64,000 bases of DNA from Segatella cerevisiae (GTDB lineage: Bacteria > Bacteroidota > Bacteroidia > Bacteroidales > Bacteroidaceae), in contig NZ_JAMXLY010000006.1 in assembly GCF_024054555.1 (NCBI RefSeq), positions 36,923-100,922 of the forward strand, read 5' to 3'. Both the position numbers and the translations under genes were made by a program. Under the pieces are notes generated by a model. It did no database searches. It saw only the letters and a program-made list of their open reading frames with translations, and had not been told where the DNA came from. Below are positions 18,056-28,246 of this stretch, piece after piece; the stretch's first letter is position 1; the number at the start of each line of letters is the position of its first letter.

Positions 18056-20818
18056 ATGGAGAAACTGTTTCTTTTAGACGCGTACGCACTCATATACCGA
18101 TCCTATTATGCCTTCCTCAAAAATCCAAGAATCAATTCTAAAGGACTAAATACATCTGCCATACTGGGATTTTGCAACACTCTGAATGAAGTACTCAACA
18201 AAGAGAAACCTGAATATATCGCCGTTGCATTCGATCATGGAAAGACCTTCAGGAATGATGCCTTCCCGGCCTATAAGGCACAACGCGAGGCTACCCCTGA
18301 AGATATCAAGCGCTCAGTCCCTATCATTAAGGAAATCCTGGAAGCCTATCACATTCCTATCTTGCAAGAAGAGGGGTTTGAAGCTGATGACGTCATCGGC
18401 ACTGTCGCCACTCACACGGCCAAGATGAATATCGAGACCTATATGCTCACGCCTGACAAGGACTACGGCCAGATCGTCACTTCCAACGTATTTATGTTCA
18501 GACCCCGACATGGTGGTGGATATGACAAGATGGGCGAAAAAGAGATAGAAACCAAATATGGGATCACCTCCACCAAACAGGTCATCGATCTGCTTGCACT
18601 TATGGGTGACTCAGCTGACAACTTCCCGGGATGTCCGGGTGTCGGTGAAAAGACTGCCGTCAAACTTATCAATCAGTTTGGCAGTGTCGAAGGACTGCTC
18701 GCTCACACAGATCAACTCAAAGGGAAAATAAAAGAGAAGGTTGAAAGTGCCGTCGACGACATCAAGATGTCAAAATACTTGGCAACGATCAGAACGGATG
18801 TCCCCGTCAACATCAAACTCGAAGATATGAAAGTGGAATCTCCTGACGAAACAAAACTTCAGGAAATCTTCACTGAACTTGAATTTAATTCATTAAAAAG
18901 CAAGAGTCTAAAAAAAGTTGAAAATAACTCAAAAAGCACAAACAGGCAACTCGATCTCTTTGCAGAAGATGCAAGCAATGATGCAGAACAACCTGTAGAA
19001 ACGAATTATAAGAGTTTAAAAAGCATACCACATGATTATCAACTTATTGATAATCAAGTTGAAATGAATAAACTTTGTGACTTTTTCAGGACAAAAGATA
19101 TTCTCAGTCTAGACACGGAGACCACTTCTACTCACCCGATAGATGCAGAATTGGTAGGTTTGAGTTTTTCCATCAAAGAAAATGAAGCTTATTACATACC
19201 GGTTCCTGCAGATCAGAAAAAGGCACAGGAAATTGTCAATATCTTCAAACCGCTTTACGAAGACCCTCAGATTTTGAAAGTCGGACAGAATATCAAATAC
19301 GATTATGAGGTCCTCAAAAATTACGGCGTTGAGATCAAAGGCAAAATGTTCGACACGATGATCGCCCATTATCTCATTCAACCCGAACTCCGGCACAACA
19401 TGGATTATATGGCCGAAGTATACCTGAACTACCAAACGGTACACATTGAGGAGTTGATAGGCCCCAAAGGCAAAAATCAGAAAAACATGAGGGACTTGGC
19501 TCCGGAAGATGTTTATGAATACGCAGCCGAAGATGCAGACGTCACTTTGAAACTGAAGAATGTCCTGGAACCAAAATTGAAAGAGTTGGAACTGGAGAAT
19601 CTGTTTTGGAATATTGAGATGCCACTGGTCCCGGTACTTGCAGATATGGAAATGACCGGTGTGCGTCTGGATACAAAGGCCCTCAAGGAAACGTCGGACA
19701 ACTTCACCAATCGGATGAAAGAGATAGAAAAGCACATCTACGAATTGGCAGGTGAAGTTTTCAACATTTCTTCCCCAAAGCAAGTAGGAGAAATCCTATT
19801 CAACAAGATGAGCATCATTGACAAACCGAAGAAAACCAAAACGGGCCAGTTTGTTACGAGCGAAGATGTCCTTGAACAGTTGAGGTCGAAGAATCCGATT
19901 GTCGAGGAAATCCTCAAATACAGAGGACTGAAGAAACTGCTCAACACCTACATTGACACCCTTCCCAAACTGATCAATCCCCGGACCGGACACATCCATA
20001 CGTCCTTCAATCAAACCATAACTGCTACGGGACGACTCAGTTCCAGCGATCCAAACTTGCAGAATATCCCCGTCAGGAATGATGATGGGAAAGAGATCCG
20101 AAAATGCTTCATTCCCGAACCCGGCTGTCTGTTCTTCTCCTCAGATTACAGTCAGATCGAATTACGGATCATGGCCCATCTTTCAGGAGATGAGAATATG
20201 ATCAATGCCTTCAAAGAAGGCTTGGATATCCATGCGGCAACAGCAGCCAAGATCTGGCACAAGGAGATGAAAGATGTCACGCCGCAGGAAAGAAAAAAGG
20301 CAAAACAAGCCAACTTCGGGATCATCTACGGCATCACCGCATTTGGACTTGCCCAACGGATGGACATTCCCAATGGCGAGGCACGTGATCTCATCAAAGA
20401 TTACTTCAAGACGTTCCCGAAAGTGAAGGTCTATATGGAGAAAGCCAAGGAAATAGCCCGAGAAAACGGCTATGTCGAGACCCTCTTCCACCGGCGCAGA
20501 TACCTGCCGGACATCAAAAGCCACAACGGAACTGTACGGGGCTTTGCCGAACGCAATGCCATCAATGCCCCTATCCAGGGCAGTGAAGCAGATATCATCA
20601 AAGTAGCAATGGTCCGTATCTGGCAACGATTCCGGAAGGAAGGCATCAGGTCCAAGATGATCCTGCAGGTCCACGATGAACTCAATTTCTCGGTGTATCC
20701 TGATGAAAAAGACAAGGTATCGAAAATCGTGCTGGAAGAAATGCAAGGTGCCTACAAATTGAAAGTACCTCTGATTGCTGATGCAGGTTGGGGCAAAAAT
20801 TGGCTGGAAGCCCACTAA
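18056..20818 (+). CDS. polA: DNA polymerase I
   Basis: This 920-residue repair and Okazaki-fragment polymerase has three domains. The 5'-3' exonuclease is at about 1-290 (LLDAYALIYRSYYAF; EEGFEADDVIGT; GDSADNFPGCPGVGEKTA). The 3'-5' exonuclease at about 330-520 keeps the metal-binding DxE (LSLDTETT) and a later Asp in EYAAEDADVT, so proofreading is probably active. The A-family polymerase has motif A FSSDYSQIELRIMAHL, the O-helix RKKAKQANFGIIYG and motif C LQVHDELNF. Length and domain order are normal. It is divergent from the polyprenyl synthetase gene. Confidence 0.97.
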   Translation: MEKLFLLDAYALIYRSYYAFLKNPRINSKGLNTSAILGFCNTLNEVLNKEKPEYIAVAFDHGKTFRNDAFPAYKAQREATPEDIKRSVPIIKEILEAYHIPILQEEGFEADDVIGTVATHTAKMNIETYMLTPDKDYGQIVTSNVFMFRPRHGGGYDKMGEKEIETKYGITSTKQVIDLLALMGDSADNFPGCPGVGEKTAVKLINQFGSVEGLLAHTDQLKGKIKEKVESAVDDIKMSKYLATIRTDVPVNIKLEDMKVESPDETKLQEIFTELEFNSLKSKSLKKVENNSKSTNRQLDLFAEDASNDAEQPVETNYKSLKSIPHDYQLIDNQVEMNKLCDFFRTKDILSLDTETTSTHPIDAELVGLSFSIKENEAYYIPVPADQKKAQEIVNIFKPLYEDPQILKVGQNIKYDYEVLKNYGVEIKGKMFDTMIAHYLIQPELRHNMDYMAEVYLNYQTVHIEELIGPKGKNQKNMRDLAPEDVYEYAAEDADVTLKLKNVLEPKLKELELENLFWNIEMPLVPVLADMEMTGVRLDTKALKETSDNFTNRMKEIEKHIYELAGEVFNISSPKQVGEILFNKMSIIDKPKKTKTGQFVTSEDVLEQLRSKNPIVEEILKYRGLKKLLNTYIDTLPKLINPRTGHIHTSFNQTITATGRLSSSDPNLQNIPVRNDDGKEIRKCFIPEPGCLFFSSDYSQIELRIMAHLSGDENMINAFKEGLDIHAATAAKIWHKEMKDVTPQERKKAKQANFGIIYGITAFGLAQRMDIPNGEARDLIKDYFKTFPKVKVYMEKAKEIARENGYVETLFHRRRYLPDIKSHNGTVRGFAERNAINAPIQGSEADIIKVAMVRIWQRFRKEGIRSKMILQVHDELNFSVYPDEKDKVSKIVLEEMQGAYKLKVPLIADAGWGKNWLEAH

Positions 20819-20885
20819 AACGGTGCTAACTAATAGGCAAATAAAGAAATAACTTACTAAAATACCGCTCATTAAGTTTTTTTTG

Positions 20886-20893
20886 TAACTTTG
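20886..20893 (+). promoter_or_regulatory. -7 promoter element of ychF
   Basis: The box TAACTTTG lies 30 bp upstream of the ychF ATG at 20924. Confidence 0.6.
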
Positions 20894-20923
20894 CAAGATA
20901 GAAATAAAAGCTTTAATTAAATA

Positions 20924-22036
20924 ATGGCATTAAAATGTGGTATTGTAGGCCTCCCGAACGTGGGAAAGTCTACCCTTTTCAATTGTTTGTCAAGTGCTAA
21001 GGCGCAAGCAGCTAATTTTCCTTTCTGCACCATTGAACCTAACCTGGGAGTGATCACCGTTCCTGATGAGCGCCTCAACAAACTGGCGGAAATCGTACAT
21101 CCCGGTCAGATTGTTCCTGCAACTTGTGAGATTGTCGATATCGCAGGACTGGTGAAAGGTGCCAGTAAAGGTGAAGGACTGGGCAATAAATTCCTGGGGA
21201 ACATTCGAGAATGTGATGCAATCATCCATGTGATCCGCTGCTTTGACGACGATAATATCATCCGTGAAGGCGGGGCACCCATTGACCCTGAAGAAGATAA
21301 GAGCATCATCGATACAGAGCTCCAGTTGAAAGATCTCGAAACCATTGATGCCCAACTCAAGAAACAGGAAAAGATTGCCAACAGTGGTGACAAGGAGGCA
21401 AAAGAAGCACTAGAAGTTCTCAATGCCTATAAGAAAGCCTTGGAGCAAGGCAAGAATGCAAGAACAGTCGCTTTTGATGACAAGGAACTTCAGAAAATAG
21501 CCCATGATTTGTTTCTGTTGACTACAAAACCGGTACTCTATGTTGCCAATGTTGATGAATCGGCAGCCAAGGACGGCAATGCTTACAGTAAGAAAGTAGA
21601 AGAGATGGCAGCTGCTGAAGGGGCTGAATGCATGACTATTGCAGCTAAGACCGAAGAAGATATTGCTGCTCTGGATACCTACGAAGACAAAAAAATGTTC
21701 TTGGACGAACTGGGTCTGAAGGAGAGTGGTGTGGATCGGTTGATCAAGAAAGCATACCACTTGCTCAATCTCCAGACCTTCATCACAGCCGGTCCTATGG
21801 AAGTCAAGGCATGGACGTTCCACAAGGGATGGAAAGCACCGCAATGCGCAGGTGTCATTCATACTGATTTCGAGAAAGGTTTCATTCGTGCTGAAGTCAT
21901 CAAATACGAAGATTATATCAAGTACGGTTCTGAAACGGCTGTTCGCGATGCCGGTAAAATGGGTGTCGAAGGAAAAGATTATGTCGTCCAGGACGGAGAT
22001 ATCATGCACTTCCGGTTCAATGTCTCCAAGAACTGA
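20924..22036 (+). CDS. ychF: Redox-regulated ATPase YchF (Obg family)
   Basis: This 370-residue P-loop protein binds ribosomes and prefers ATP over GTP. The Walker A is GLPNVGKSTLFNCL near the N-terminus, switch II follows as DIAGLVKGASKGEGLGNKFL, and the G4-position element in NVDESAAKD diverges from the GTP-specific NKxD. A coiled-coil insertion is at about 130-200, and a C-terminal TGS domain ends the protein (GSETAVRDAGKMGVEGKDYVV). It has its own promoter and is followed 126 bp later by lgt. Confidence 0.96.
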   Translation: MALKCGIVGLPNVGKSTLFNCLSSAKAQAANFPFCTIEPNLGVITVPDERLNKLAEIVHPGQIVPATCEIVDIAGLVKGASKGEGLGNKFLGNIRECDAIIHVIRCFDDDNIIREGGAPIDPEEDKSIIDTELQLKDLETIDAQLKKQEKIANSGDKEAKEALEVLNAYKKALEQGKNARTVAFDDKELQKIAHDLFLLTTKPVLYVANVDESAAKDGNAYSKKVEEMAAAEGAECMTIAAKTEEDIAALDTYEDKKMFLDELGLKESGVDRLIKKAYHLLNLQTFITAGPMEVKAWTFHKGWKAPQCAGVIHTDFEKGFIRAEVIKYEDYIKYGSETAVRDAGKMGVEGKDYVVQDGDIMHFRFNVSKN

Positions 22037-22162
22037 CATCCCCCTATCCGCTTGCCGGAAGATATAAGCGTCTGAAAATATTTAACTGATTTTCCTGAAG
22101 AAATATCGTCCTTACAACGGACCGATTCCTGAGTATTTACAGGAAACCAAACACACTGAATT

Positions 22163-23056
22163 ATGGTCGACTTATTGAATTTTATCGTCTGGAATCCCAA
22201 TCCCATCATCGGGCATATTGGTCCCGTCACACTTCGATGGTACTCGATGTGCTGGCTGGTAGGTCTCATCCTGGGTTATCTCATGATGAAGAAGTTGTAC
22301 CAGCAACAGCATATTCCGGAAGAAAAATTCGACCCGCTGATCATCTATATTTTTGTCGGCGTGCTGATTGGCGCACGGTTAGGACATTGCCTGTTTTATC
22401 AACCCGATTACTTCCTGAGCAGTTGGGATCATATTGTCGAGATGATCCTGCCCATCCATCACATGCCTGACGGCGGATGGAAACTGACGGGTTATGAAGG
22501 GTTAGCTTCTCACGGAGGCGTCATCGGCATGTTCATCGGCATCTATCTCTACTGCCGCAGGAATCAAGTCGGCTGGTGGATCGTACTGGACAATATGGGT
22601 ATCTGCTCCGGCATCACGGCGATGTTCATTCGTTTAGGCAATCTGATGAACTCTGAGATCATCGGACGTGTGACAGATGTGCCTTGGGCCTTCATCTTCG
22701 TTCAAGACGACAGTTATCCCCGGCATCCGGGACAACTCTATGAGGCCATTGCCTATGGCATCATTTTCCTGACTATTTTTGCGTTTTACCGCAAGAAAGG
22801 TCCTAAGACAATAGGTTCTGGATTCTATTTCGGACTGTGTCTGGCACTTATCTTTGTTTTCCGTTTCCTGATCGAATTCACGAAAGAAGTACAGGAGCCT
22901 TTCGAAGCCGGCCTTCCGCTGGATATGGGACAGGTTCTCTCGATTCCACTTGTCGCTATCGGCATTTGGAGCATCTGCACCAGTAAAAAGCGTGAAAACG
23001 ACCATGCCATCAAGGAAGAGAAGGAAATGTCTCAAAAGAAAGAGATCAAAAAATAA
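22163..23056 (+). CDS. lgt: Prolipoprotein diacylglyceryl transferase
   Basis: This inner-membrane enzyme transfers diacylglycerol from phosphatidylglycerol to the lipobox cysteine of prolipoproteins. The 297-residue protein has about seven hydrophobic segments. Conserved elements include GARLGHCLFY, the HGGVIGM motif with the essential His, and the Lgt signature RLGNLMNSEIIGRVTDVPW. The C-terminal tail is unusually Lys/Glu-rich and probably cytoplasmic. It is convergent with mutS. It would process the lipoproteins encoded at 5246 and 32229. Confidence 0.95.
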   Translation: MVDLLNFIVWNPNPIIGHIGPVTLRWYSMCWLVGLILGYLMMKKLYQQQHIPEEKFDPLIIYIFVGVLIGARLGHCLFYQPDYFLSSWDHIVEMILPIHHMPDGGWKLTGYEGLASHGGVIGMFIGIYLYCRRNQVGWWIVLDNMGICSGITAMFIRLGNLMNSEIIGRVTDVPWAFIFVQDDSYPRHPGQLYEAIAYGIIFLTIFAFYRKKGPKTIGSGFYFGLCLALIFVFRFLIEFTKEVQEPFEAGLPLDMGQVLSIPLVAIGIWSICTSKKRENDHAIKEEKEMSQKKEIKK

Positions 23057-23132
23057 GAAGGAACATTCTTCCTTACTATTCTTTTGAGGAAATCTTGTAT
23101 TGTTTTCGTTTCAGTAGGAAAAGGATCCGACC

Positions 23133-25793
23133 TCATTTCCCTGAAACGATTTTCTTGATATCACTGAGTTTATCAAGCGCTTCTATAGGGGTCAGATGAT
23201 CGATATCCAACCCCAGGATCTCATCGCGGATCTGGCAGAGTACAGGATCATCCAGTTGGAAGAAACTCAGTTGGAGACCGTTTTTCTGTTTGCTCCCCGT
23301 CTTACTTTCATGAGAGATGGACCCTACGGTAGCATTATCCTCCTCCAACTGTTTCAGAACTTCTTCCGCACGCTTGACAATACTTTTCGGCATGCCGGCA
23401 ATTTCAGCCACATGGATTCCAAAAGAATGTGCAGCGCCACCACGGATGAGTTTTCTCAGGAAAATCACCTTGCCTTCCACTTCTTTCACGCTGACGTTAT
23501 AGTTCTTGACCCGCGGATAGTATTTTTCCATTTCGTTGAGTTCGTGGTAGTGCGTGGCAAACAGCGTGCGCGCCTTTGCCCTCGGCTGCTCATGCAGATA
23601 CTCCACAATCGCCCAGGCAATGGATATACCGTCATAAGTGGAAGTCCCTCTGCCCAATTCGTCAAAGAGGACCAGAGAACGGGGTGTCACATTATTGAGG
23701 ATGTTCGCTGCCTCCGTCATTTCGACCATGAACGTCGATTCTCCCAAAGAAATATTATCCGAAGCCCCTACCCTGGTGAAGATTTTATCCACCATGCCTA
23801 TTCTTGCGCGTTCTGCGGGCACAAAGCACCCGATCTGGGATAATAGTACTATCAGAGCGGTTTGTCGCAACAGGGCGGATTTACCGGCCATATTCGGTCC
23901 GGTGATCATCATGATCTGCTGCTTCTCAGTATCCAGGTAGACGTCATTGGGCACATACTTCTCTCCAAGCGGCAACTGCGTTTCAATGACAGCATGCCGG
24001 CCGCCTTTGATATCTATGACGTCAGTATCGTCTACAGAAGGACGGACATAGCCGTTTTCATTCGACACCTTGGCAAAGGACAACAGGCAGTCGAGATGGG
24101 CTATGAGACTGGCATCCAACTGGATCTGAGGGATATAGTCCTGCATGAAAACGACGAGTTGGGTATACAAGTCATTTTCCATTACCTGTATCTTCTCGTC
24201 AGCACCCAAGATCTTTTCTTCATATTCCTTCAATTCCTGTGTGATGTAGCGTTCGGCACTGACCAAAGTCTGTTTCCGGATCCAGTCTGACGGGACCTTA
24301 TCCTTGAAGGTATTGCGCACTTCCAGGTAATACCCGAAGACATTGTTATAGCCTACTTTCAGAGAACTGATACCGGTTTTCTCCGTCTCTCTCTGTTGGA
24401 TTTTCAACAGGTAATCCTTGCCGTTGTCCCTGATGTTACGCAGGTCATCCAGTTCTTGGGAATAACCGGGAGCAATCACGCTCCCACGCCCCAGGATCTG
24501 AGGCGGGTCTGGCACGATTTCCTTCCCTATACGGTCACAAAGCGCTTCACAACAATCCAGTTTTTTACCGATATTGTTCAATGTCTTCTCGTCCGTACCG
24601 AGACAAGCTTTTTTCACATTGACCAGAGCCTGCAAGGCAGTTTTCAGTTGTATCACTTCGCGAGGCGAAACGCGCCCCACGGCAACTTTTGAAATGATCC
24701 GTTCCACATCTCCCATCATCTGCAACTGGTCATCGATGACCTGCCGAAAGTCAGGGTCTTTGAAGAAGTATTCGACAATATCCAGTCTTTCCTGAATCGG
24801 TTTCAACTCTTTCAGAGGAAAGACCAGCCAACGCCGAAGCATACGTCCTCCCATAGGTGTGACCGTATGGTCGATGACATCCAGCAATGAACTTCCGCCT
24901 TCCTGCATCGGCTGGAGGAGCTCAAGACTGCGTATGGTGAAGTTGTCCAGCCGCACATAGCGTTCGGTCTCAATACGACTCAAGGAGGTAATATGGGAGA
25001 TATGCGTATGCTGGGTGAGAATCAGATACTGCATGATGGCACCGCTGGCGATAATGCCGTTTTTCAAGTGCTCCACACCAAAACCTTTCAGGTTCTGGGT
25101 TCCGAAATGTTTCAAGAGCCGCTCTCTGGCATTCTGCTCAGTAAACACCCAGTCATCGAGTTCATAAGTACAGTATCTTGTCCCGAAATATTTTTCGAAA
25201 TCCGTCTTCTTCGCACGGTCGAAAAGCACCTCTTTAGGTGAAAAATTACCTAAAAGTTTTTCGACATAATCGTACGATCCTTCGCCGGTCAGAAATTCAC
25301 CGGTAGAAATATCCAGAAAACTGACACCGCAGACTTTCTTTCCGAAATGCACGGCAGCCAGGAAGTTATTTTCCTTGTAATTGAGCACATTGTCGCTCAT
25401 GGCTACGCCAGGGGTCACCAGTTCGGTAATCCCCCGCTTCACCATCTTATCCAAAGCGGTAAGCCCCTTCTTGCCTTTTATCTCTTCCCGTTTTTTCTTG
25501 GGATCTTCCAATTGGTCACAGATAGCCACACGCTTACCTGCTCTGATCAATTTCGGCAAATAGGTATCAAGGGCATGATGGGGGAATCCTGCCATTTCAG
25601 CAGAGCCATGATTTCCACCATTATTACGCCTCGTCAGTGTGATTCCGAGAATTTTTGAAGCTTCAATAGCATCCTGGCAATAGGTCTCATAAAAATCACC
25701 ACAACGAAACAGCATCAAGGCATCCGGATGTTTTGCTTTCAGTGCAAAAAACTGCTTCATCATGGGGGTCTGGGCCTTTTCATTATTTGTCAT
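23133..25793 (-). CDS. mutS: DNA mismatch repair protein MutS
   Basis: This 886-residue protein recognises mismatches and recruits MutL. The ATG at 25793 is chosen because it is preceded by GGAGG and lies about 20 nt downstream of a good promoter; the open frame continues upstream to 26105 but that part crosses the promoter and the tex promoter. The mismatch-binding domain has [19 protein letters not shown] and GDFYETY (the Phe and Glu of FYE). The ATPase has Walker [14 protein letters not shown], then [19 protein letters not shown] and [10 protein letters not shown]. It is divergent from tex. Confidence 0.97.
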   Translation of the reverse strand: MTNNEKAQTPMMKQFFALKAKHPDALMLFRCGDFYETYCQDAIEASKILGITLTRRNNGGNHGSAEMAGFPHHALDTYLPKLIRAGKRVAICDQLEDPKKKREEIKGKKGLTALDKMVKRGITELVTPGVAMSDNVLNYKENNFLAAVHFGKKVCGVSFLDISTGEFLTGEGSYDYVEKLLGNFSPKEVLFDRAKKTDFEKYFGTRYCTYELDDWVFTEQNARERLLKHFGTQNLKGFGVEHLKNGIIASGAIMQYLILTQHTHISHITSLSRIETERYVRLDNFTIRSLELLQPMQEGGSSLLDVIDHTVTPMGGRMLRRWLVFPLKELKPIQERLDIVEYFFKDPDFRQVIDDQLQMMGDVERIISKVAVGRVSPREVIQLKTALQALVNVKKACLGTDEKTLNNIGKKLDCCEALCDRIGKEIVPDPPQILGRGSVIAPGYSQELDDLRNIRDNGKDYLLKIQQRETEKTGISSLKVGYNNVFGYYLEVRNTFKDKVPSDWIRKQTLVSAERYITQELKEYEEKILGADEKIQVMENDLYTQLVVFMQDYIPQIQLDASLIAHLDCLLSFAKVSNENGYVRPSVDDTDVIDIKGGRHAVIETQLPLGEKYVPNDVYLDTEKQQIMMITGPNMAGKSALLRQTALIVLLSQIGCFVPAERARIGMVDKIFTRVGASDNISLGESTFMVEMTEAANILNNVTPRSLVLFDELGRGTSTYDGISIAWAIVEYLHEQPRAKARTLFATHYHELNEMEKYYPRVKNYNVSVKEVEGKVIFLRKLIRGGAAHSFGIHVAEIAGMPKSIVKRAEEVLKQLEEDNATVGSISHESKTGSKQKNGLQLSFFQLDDPVLCQIRDEILGLDIDHLTPIEALDKLSDIKKIVSGK

Positions 25794-25818
25794 GATTCCT
25801 CCGCATTTAAATATCATG

Positions 25819-25850
25819 CAAAGATAACAAAAAACATTGAGTCGAGCAAA
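25819..25850 (-). promoter_or_regulatory. Promoter of mutS
   Basis: On the minus strand a -33 TTTG (25850-25847) and a -7 TATCTTTG (25826-25819) are separated by 20 bp. The predicted leader is about 20 nt and ends in GGAGG before the ATG, which fixes the mutS start. Confidence 0.75.
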
Positions 25851-25969
25851 AGTATTTAAACCTTGGGACTTTAAGCCAAAGTCTGACAACTCTTCTGTTT
25901 TAGAAATTAGACTTCTATTTGCCGACAAGTCTTGATCAACAGACCTTCCTGTATTCCGGGATTTTTTCG

Positions 25970-25977
25970 TAAGTTTG
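25970..25977 (+). promoter_or_regulatory. -7 promoter element of tex
   Basis: The box TAAGTTTG lies 24 bp upstream of the tex ATG at 26002. Confidence 0.6.
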
Positions 25978-26001
25978 CAAAATACATAACTGAAAGATAG
26001 A

Positions 26002-28140
26002 ATGAACGCATTTACCCTGCAAATTTCCAAAGAACTGAATCTGCCTGTACACAGTGTAGAAAATACCCTGCAACTCTTGGACGACGGCTGTACGATTCCC
26101 TTCATCAGCCGCTATAGAAAGGAACGTACCGGCAGCCTCGACGAGGTCGCTGTCGGACAGATCCAGGAAAGATACCACTGGCATAAGGAGTTTCAGAAAC
26201 GTAAGGAAAGCATTCTCAAGTCCATTGAGACACAAGGAAAATTAACACCGAAACTAAAACTGCAAATTGACAATTGCCAAGATAGCAATGAACTCGAAGA
26301 TTACTACCTCCCCTATAAAGCCAAACGCCATACCAAAGCCCAGATTGCCCGTGAACAGGGTCTTGAGCCGTTGGCAACACTGATTTTCCTGCAGCGGGAA
26401 CCAGATCCGGAAAAGAATGCTTCAACTTTTGTAAAAGGGGATATTGCCAATGCAGACTCAGCGGTCAAAGGCGCCTTGAATATTATAGCCGAAACCATCA
26501 GCGAAGATGAGCAGGCACGTAGAGACATCAGAAATATCTATAAGCACGAGGCCATGATATCGTCCAAGGTCATCACTAAGGTCAAGCATGAAGAAAAGGC
26601 TCAGAAATATGCCGATTATTTCAATTTCTCCGAACCTTTGAGACGATGCAGCAGTTTCCGCCTTCTCGCTATGAGAAGGGGAGAAACTGAGGGAATATTG
26701 AAAGTCTCCATATCGGCAGACGAAGAAAAATGCCTGAGACAGTTGAATCACCGGTTTGTCAACAGCCAAGGGACTTGTGGAAAACTCGTCCGACAGGCTA
26801 TAGAGGATGGTTATAAACGACTCCTGAAGCCGTCCATAGAAACCGAGTTCAGCAATTCGAGCAAAGACCAGGCTTGCAAAGAGGCCATCGATGTCTTTGC
26901 AGACAACCTCCGGCAATTGCTCCTGGCTCCTCCATTGGGTCCTAAACGTGTCATGGGAGTTGACCCGGGATTCAGGACCGGTTGCAAAGTGGTATGCCTC
27001 GATGCACAAGGCAACCTGCTGCATGAAGAAGTGATCAAGCCCCATCCGCCTGTCAATGACTGTTCCGGGGCAGCCAAGCAAGTGGAAAGGATGGTCAAAG
27101 ACTATCAGATAGAGGCCATCTCCATCGGCAACGGCACTGCCAGCAGAGAGACTTCAAGTTTTATACACGGACTGACATTCGACCATCCGGTCCAGGTATT
27201 CGTGGTCAGCGAGGATGGCGCTTCAGTCTATTCAGCTTCGGAGACGGCCCGGGAGGAGTTCCCGAAAGAAGACATCACTGTCCGGGGAGCCGTGAGTATC
27301 GGCAGGAGACTGATGGACCCGCTCGCCGAACTCGTGAAGATCGATCCCAAGAGCATCGGCGTAGGCCAATACCAGCACGATGTCGACCAGGGAAAGTTGA
27401 AGGAGCGCCTTGACCAGACCGTCGTCTCTTGTGTCAACAGTATAGGTGTCAATCTGAATACCGCCAGCAAATACCTGCTCTCCTATGTCAGCGGACTGGG
27501 ACCTGTCCTCTCCCAGAATATCATCGATTACCGGAAGAAAAACGGTGCTTTTACCTCTCGAGTCCAATTGCTGAAAGTCCCGCGACTTGGTCCGAACGCT
27601 TACAGACAATGCGCCGCCTTCCTCCGCATTCCGAATTCTCCCAATCCACTGGACAACAGTGCTGTCCATCCCGAAAGTTATCCGGTCGTCGAAAAGATGG
27701 CAAAAGACTGCGACTGCAAGATCACGGATCTGATCGGTCATCCTGACCAACTCCGGAAGATCCATTTGACCGATTATGTCACAGATACCATCGGAATGCC
27801 GACACTCACAGACATCCTGAAAGAATTGGAAAAACCCGGGCGAGATCCGAGAAATCAGGTGGAAGTATTCGAATTTGACCCCAACGTGAAAACACTCGAA
27901 GACCTGCAACCCGGCATGGTCCTTCCCGGCATCGTGACTAATATCACACAGTTTGGCGCTTTCGTGGACATCGGGGTGCATCAAGACGGTCTGGTGCATA
28001 TTTCCCAACTCAGCGACCATTTTGTCAAGAGCCCCGGAGAAGTTGTAAAACTCCATCAGCATGTCAAAGTCCGCGTCTTAGATATCGATCAGGTTCGTCA
28101 TCGGATAGCCCTTTCAATGAAAGGAATTGTGAAAGGATAA
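26002..28140 (+). CDS. tex: Tex family transcription accessory / RNA-binding protein
   Basis: This 712-residue cytosolic protein is homologous to bacterial Tex and eukaryotic Spt6 cores. Domains in order are the N-terminal helical Tex domain ([14 protein letters not shown]: [13 protein letters not shown] at about 33-45), a YqgF-like RNase-H fold ([13 protein letters not shown]), helix-hairpin-helix repeats ([22 protein letters not shown]), and a C-terminal S1 RNA-binding domain ([29 protein letters not shown]). Its role is thought to be in transcription or RNA metabolism. It is monocistronic, 106 bp before the CoA-transferase. Confidence 0.95.
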   Translation: MNAFTLQISKELNLPVHSVENTLQLLDDGCTIPFISRYRKERTGSLDEVAVGQIQERYHWHKEFQKRKESILKSIETQGKLTPKLKLQIDNCQDSNELEDYYLPYKAKRHTKAQIAREQGLEPLATLIFLQREPDPEKNASTFVKGDIANADSAVKGALNIIAETISEDEQARRDIRNIYKHEAMISSKVITKVKHEEKAQKYADYFNFSEPLRRCSSFRLLAMRRGETEGILKVSISADEEKCLRQLNHRFVNSQGTCGKLVRQAIEDGYKRLLKPSIETEFSNSSKDQACKEAIDVFADNLRQLLLAPPLGPKRVMGVDPGFRTGCKVVCLDAQGNLLHEEVIKPHPPVNDCSGAAKQVERMVKDYQIEAISIGNGTASRETSSFIHGLTFDHPVQVFVVSEDGASVYSASETAREEFPKEDITVRGAVSIGRRLMDPLAELVKIDPKSIGVGQYQHDVDQGKLKERLDQTVVSCVNSIGVNLNTASKYLLSYVSGLGPVLSQNIIDYRKKNGAFTSRVQLLKVPRLGPNAYRQCAAFLRIPNSPNPLDNSAVHPESYPVVEKMAKDCDCKITDLIGHPDQLRKIHLTDYVTDTIGMPTLTDILKELEKPGRDPRNQVEVFEFDPNVKTLEDLQPGMVLPGIVTNITQFGAFVDIGVHQDGLVHISQLSDHFVKSPGEVVKLHQHVKVRVLDIDQVRHRIALSMKGIVKG

Positions 28141-28213
28141 TTTATAAATATTCATTTTAGTGCCTTTTTTGCAATTAATATCCATAAATAGAACCATTTT
28201 ATGAAAATTTATG

Positions 28214-28221
28214 TAACTTTG
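28214..28221 (+). promoter_or_regulatory. -7 promoter element of the CoA-transferase gene
   Basis: The box TAACTTTG lies 25 bp upstream of the ATG at 28247. Confidence 0.6.
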
Positions 28222-28246
28222 TGGTCTGAAAAGAAAAATACAGACC

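Noticed and set aside
25794..26105. N-terminal extension of MutS to 26105
   Set aside because: The extension lacks MutS similarity and would contain the mutS promoter; the ATG at 25793 with GGAGG is better.
27232..28062. Minus-strand open frame (276 codons) opposite tex
   Set aside because: It lies wholly inside the conserved tex gene and encodes no recognisable domain.
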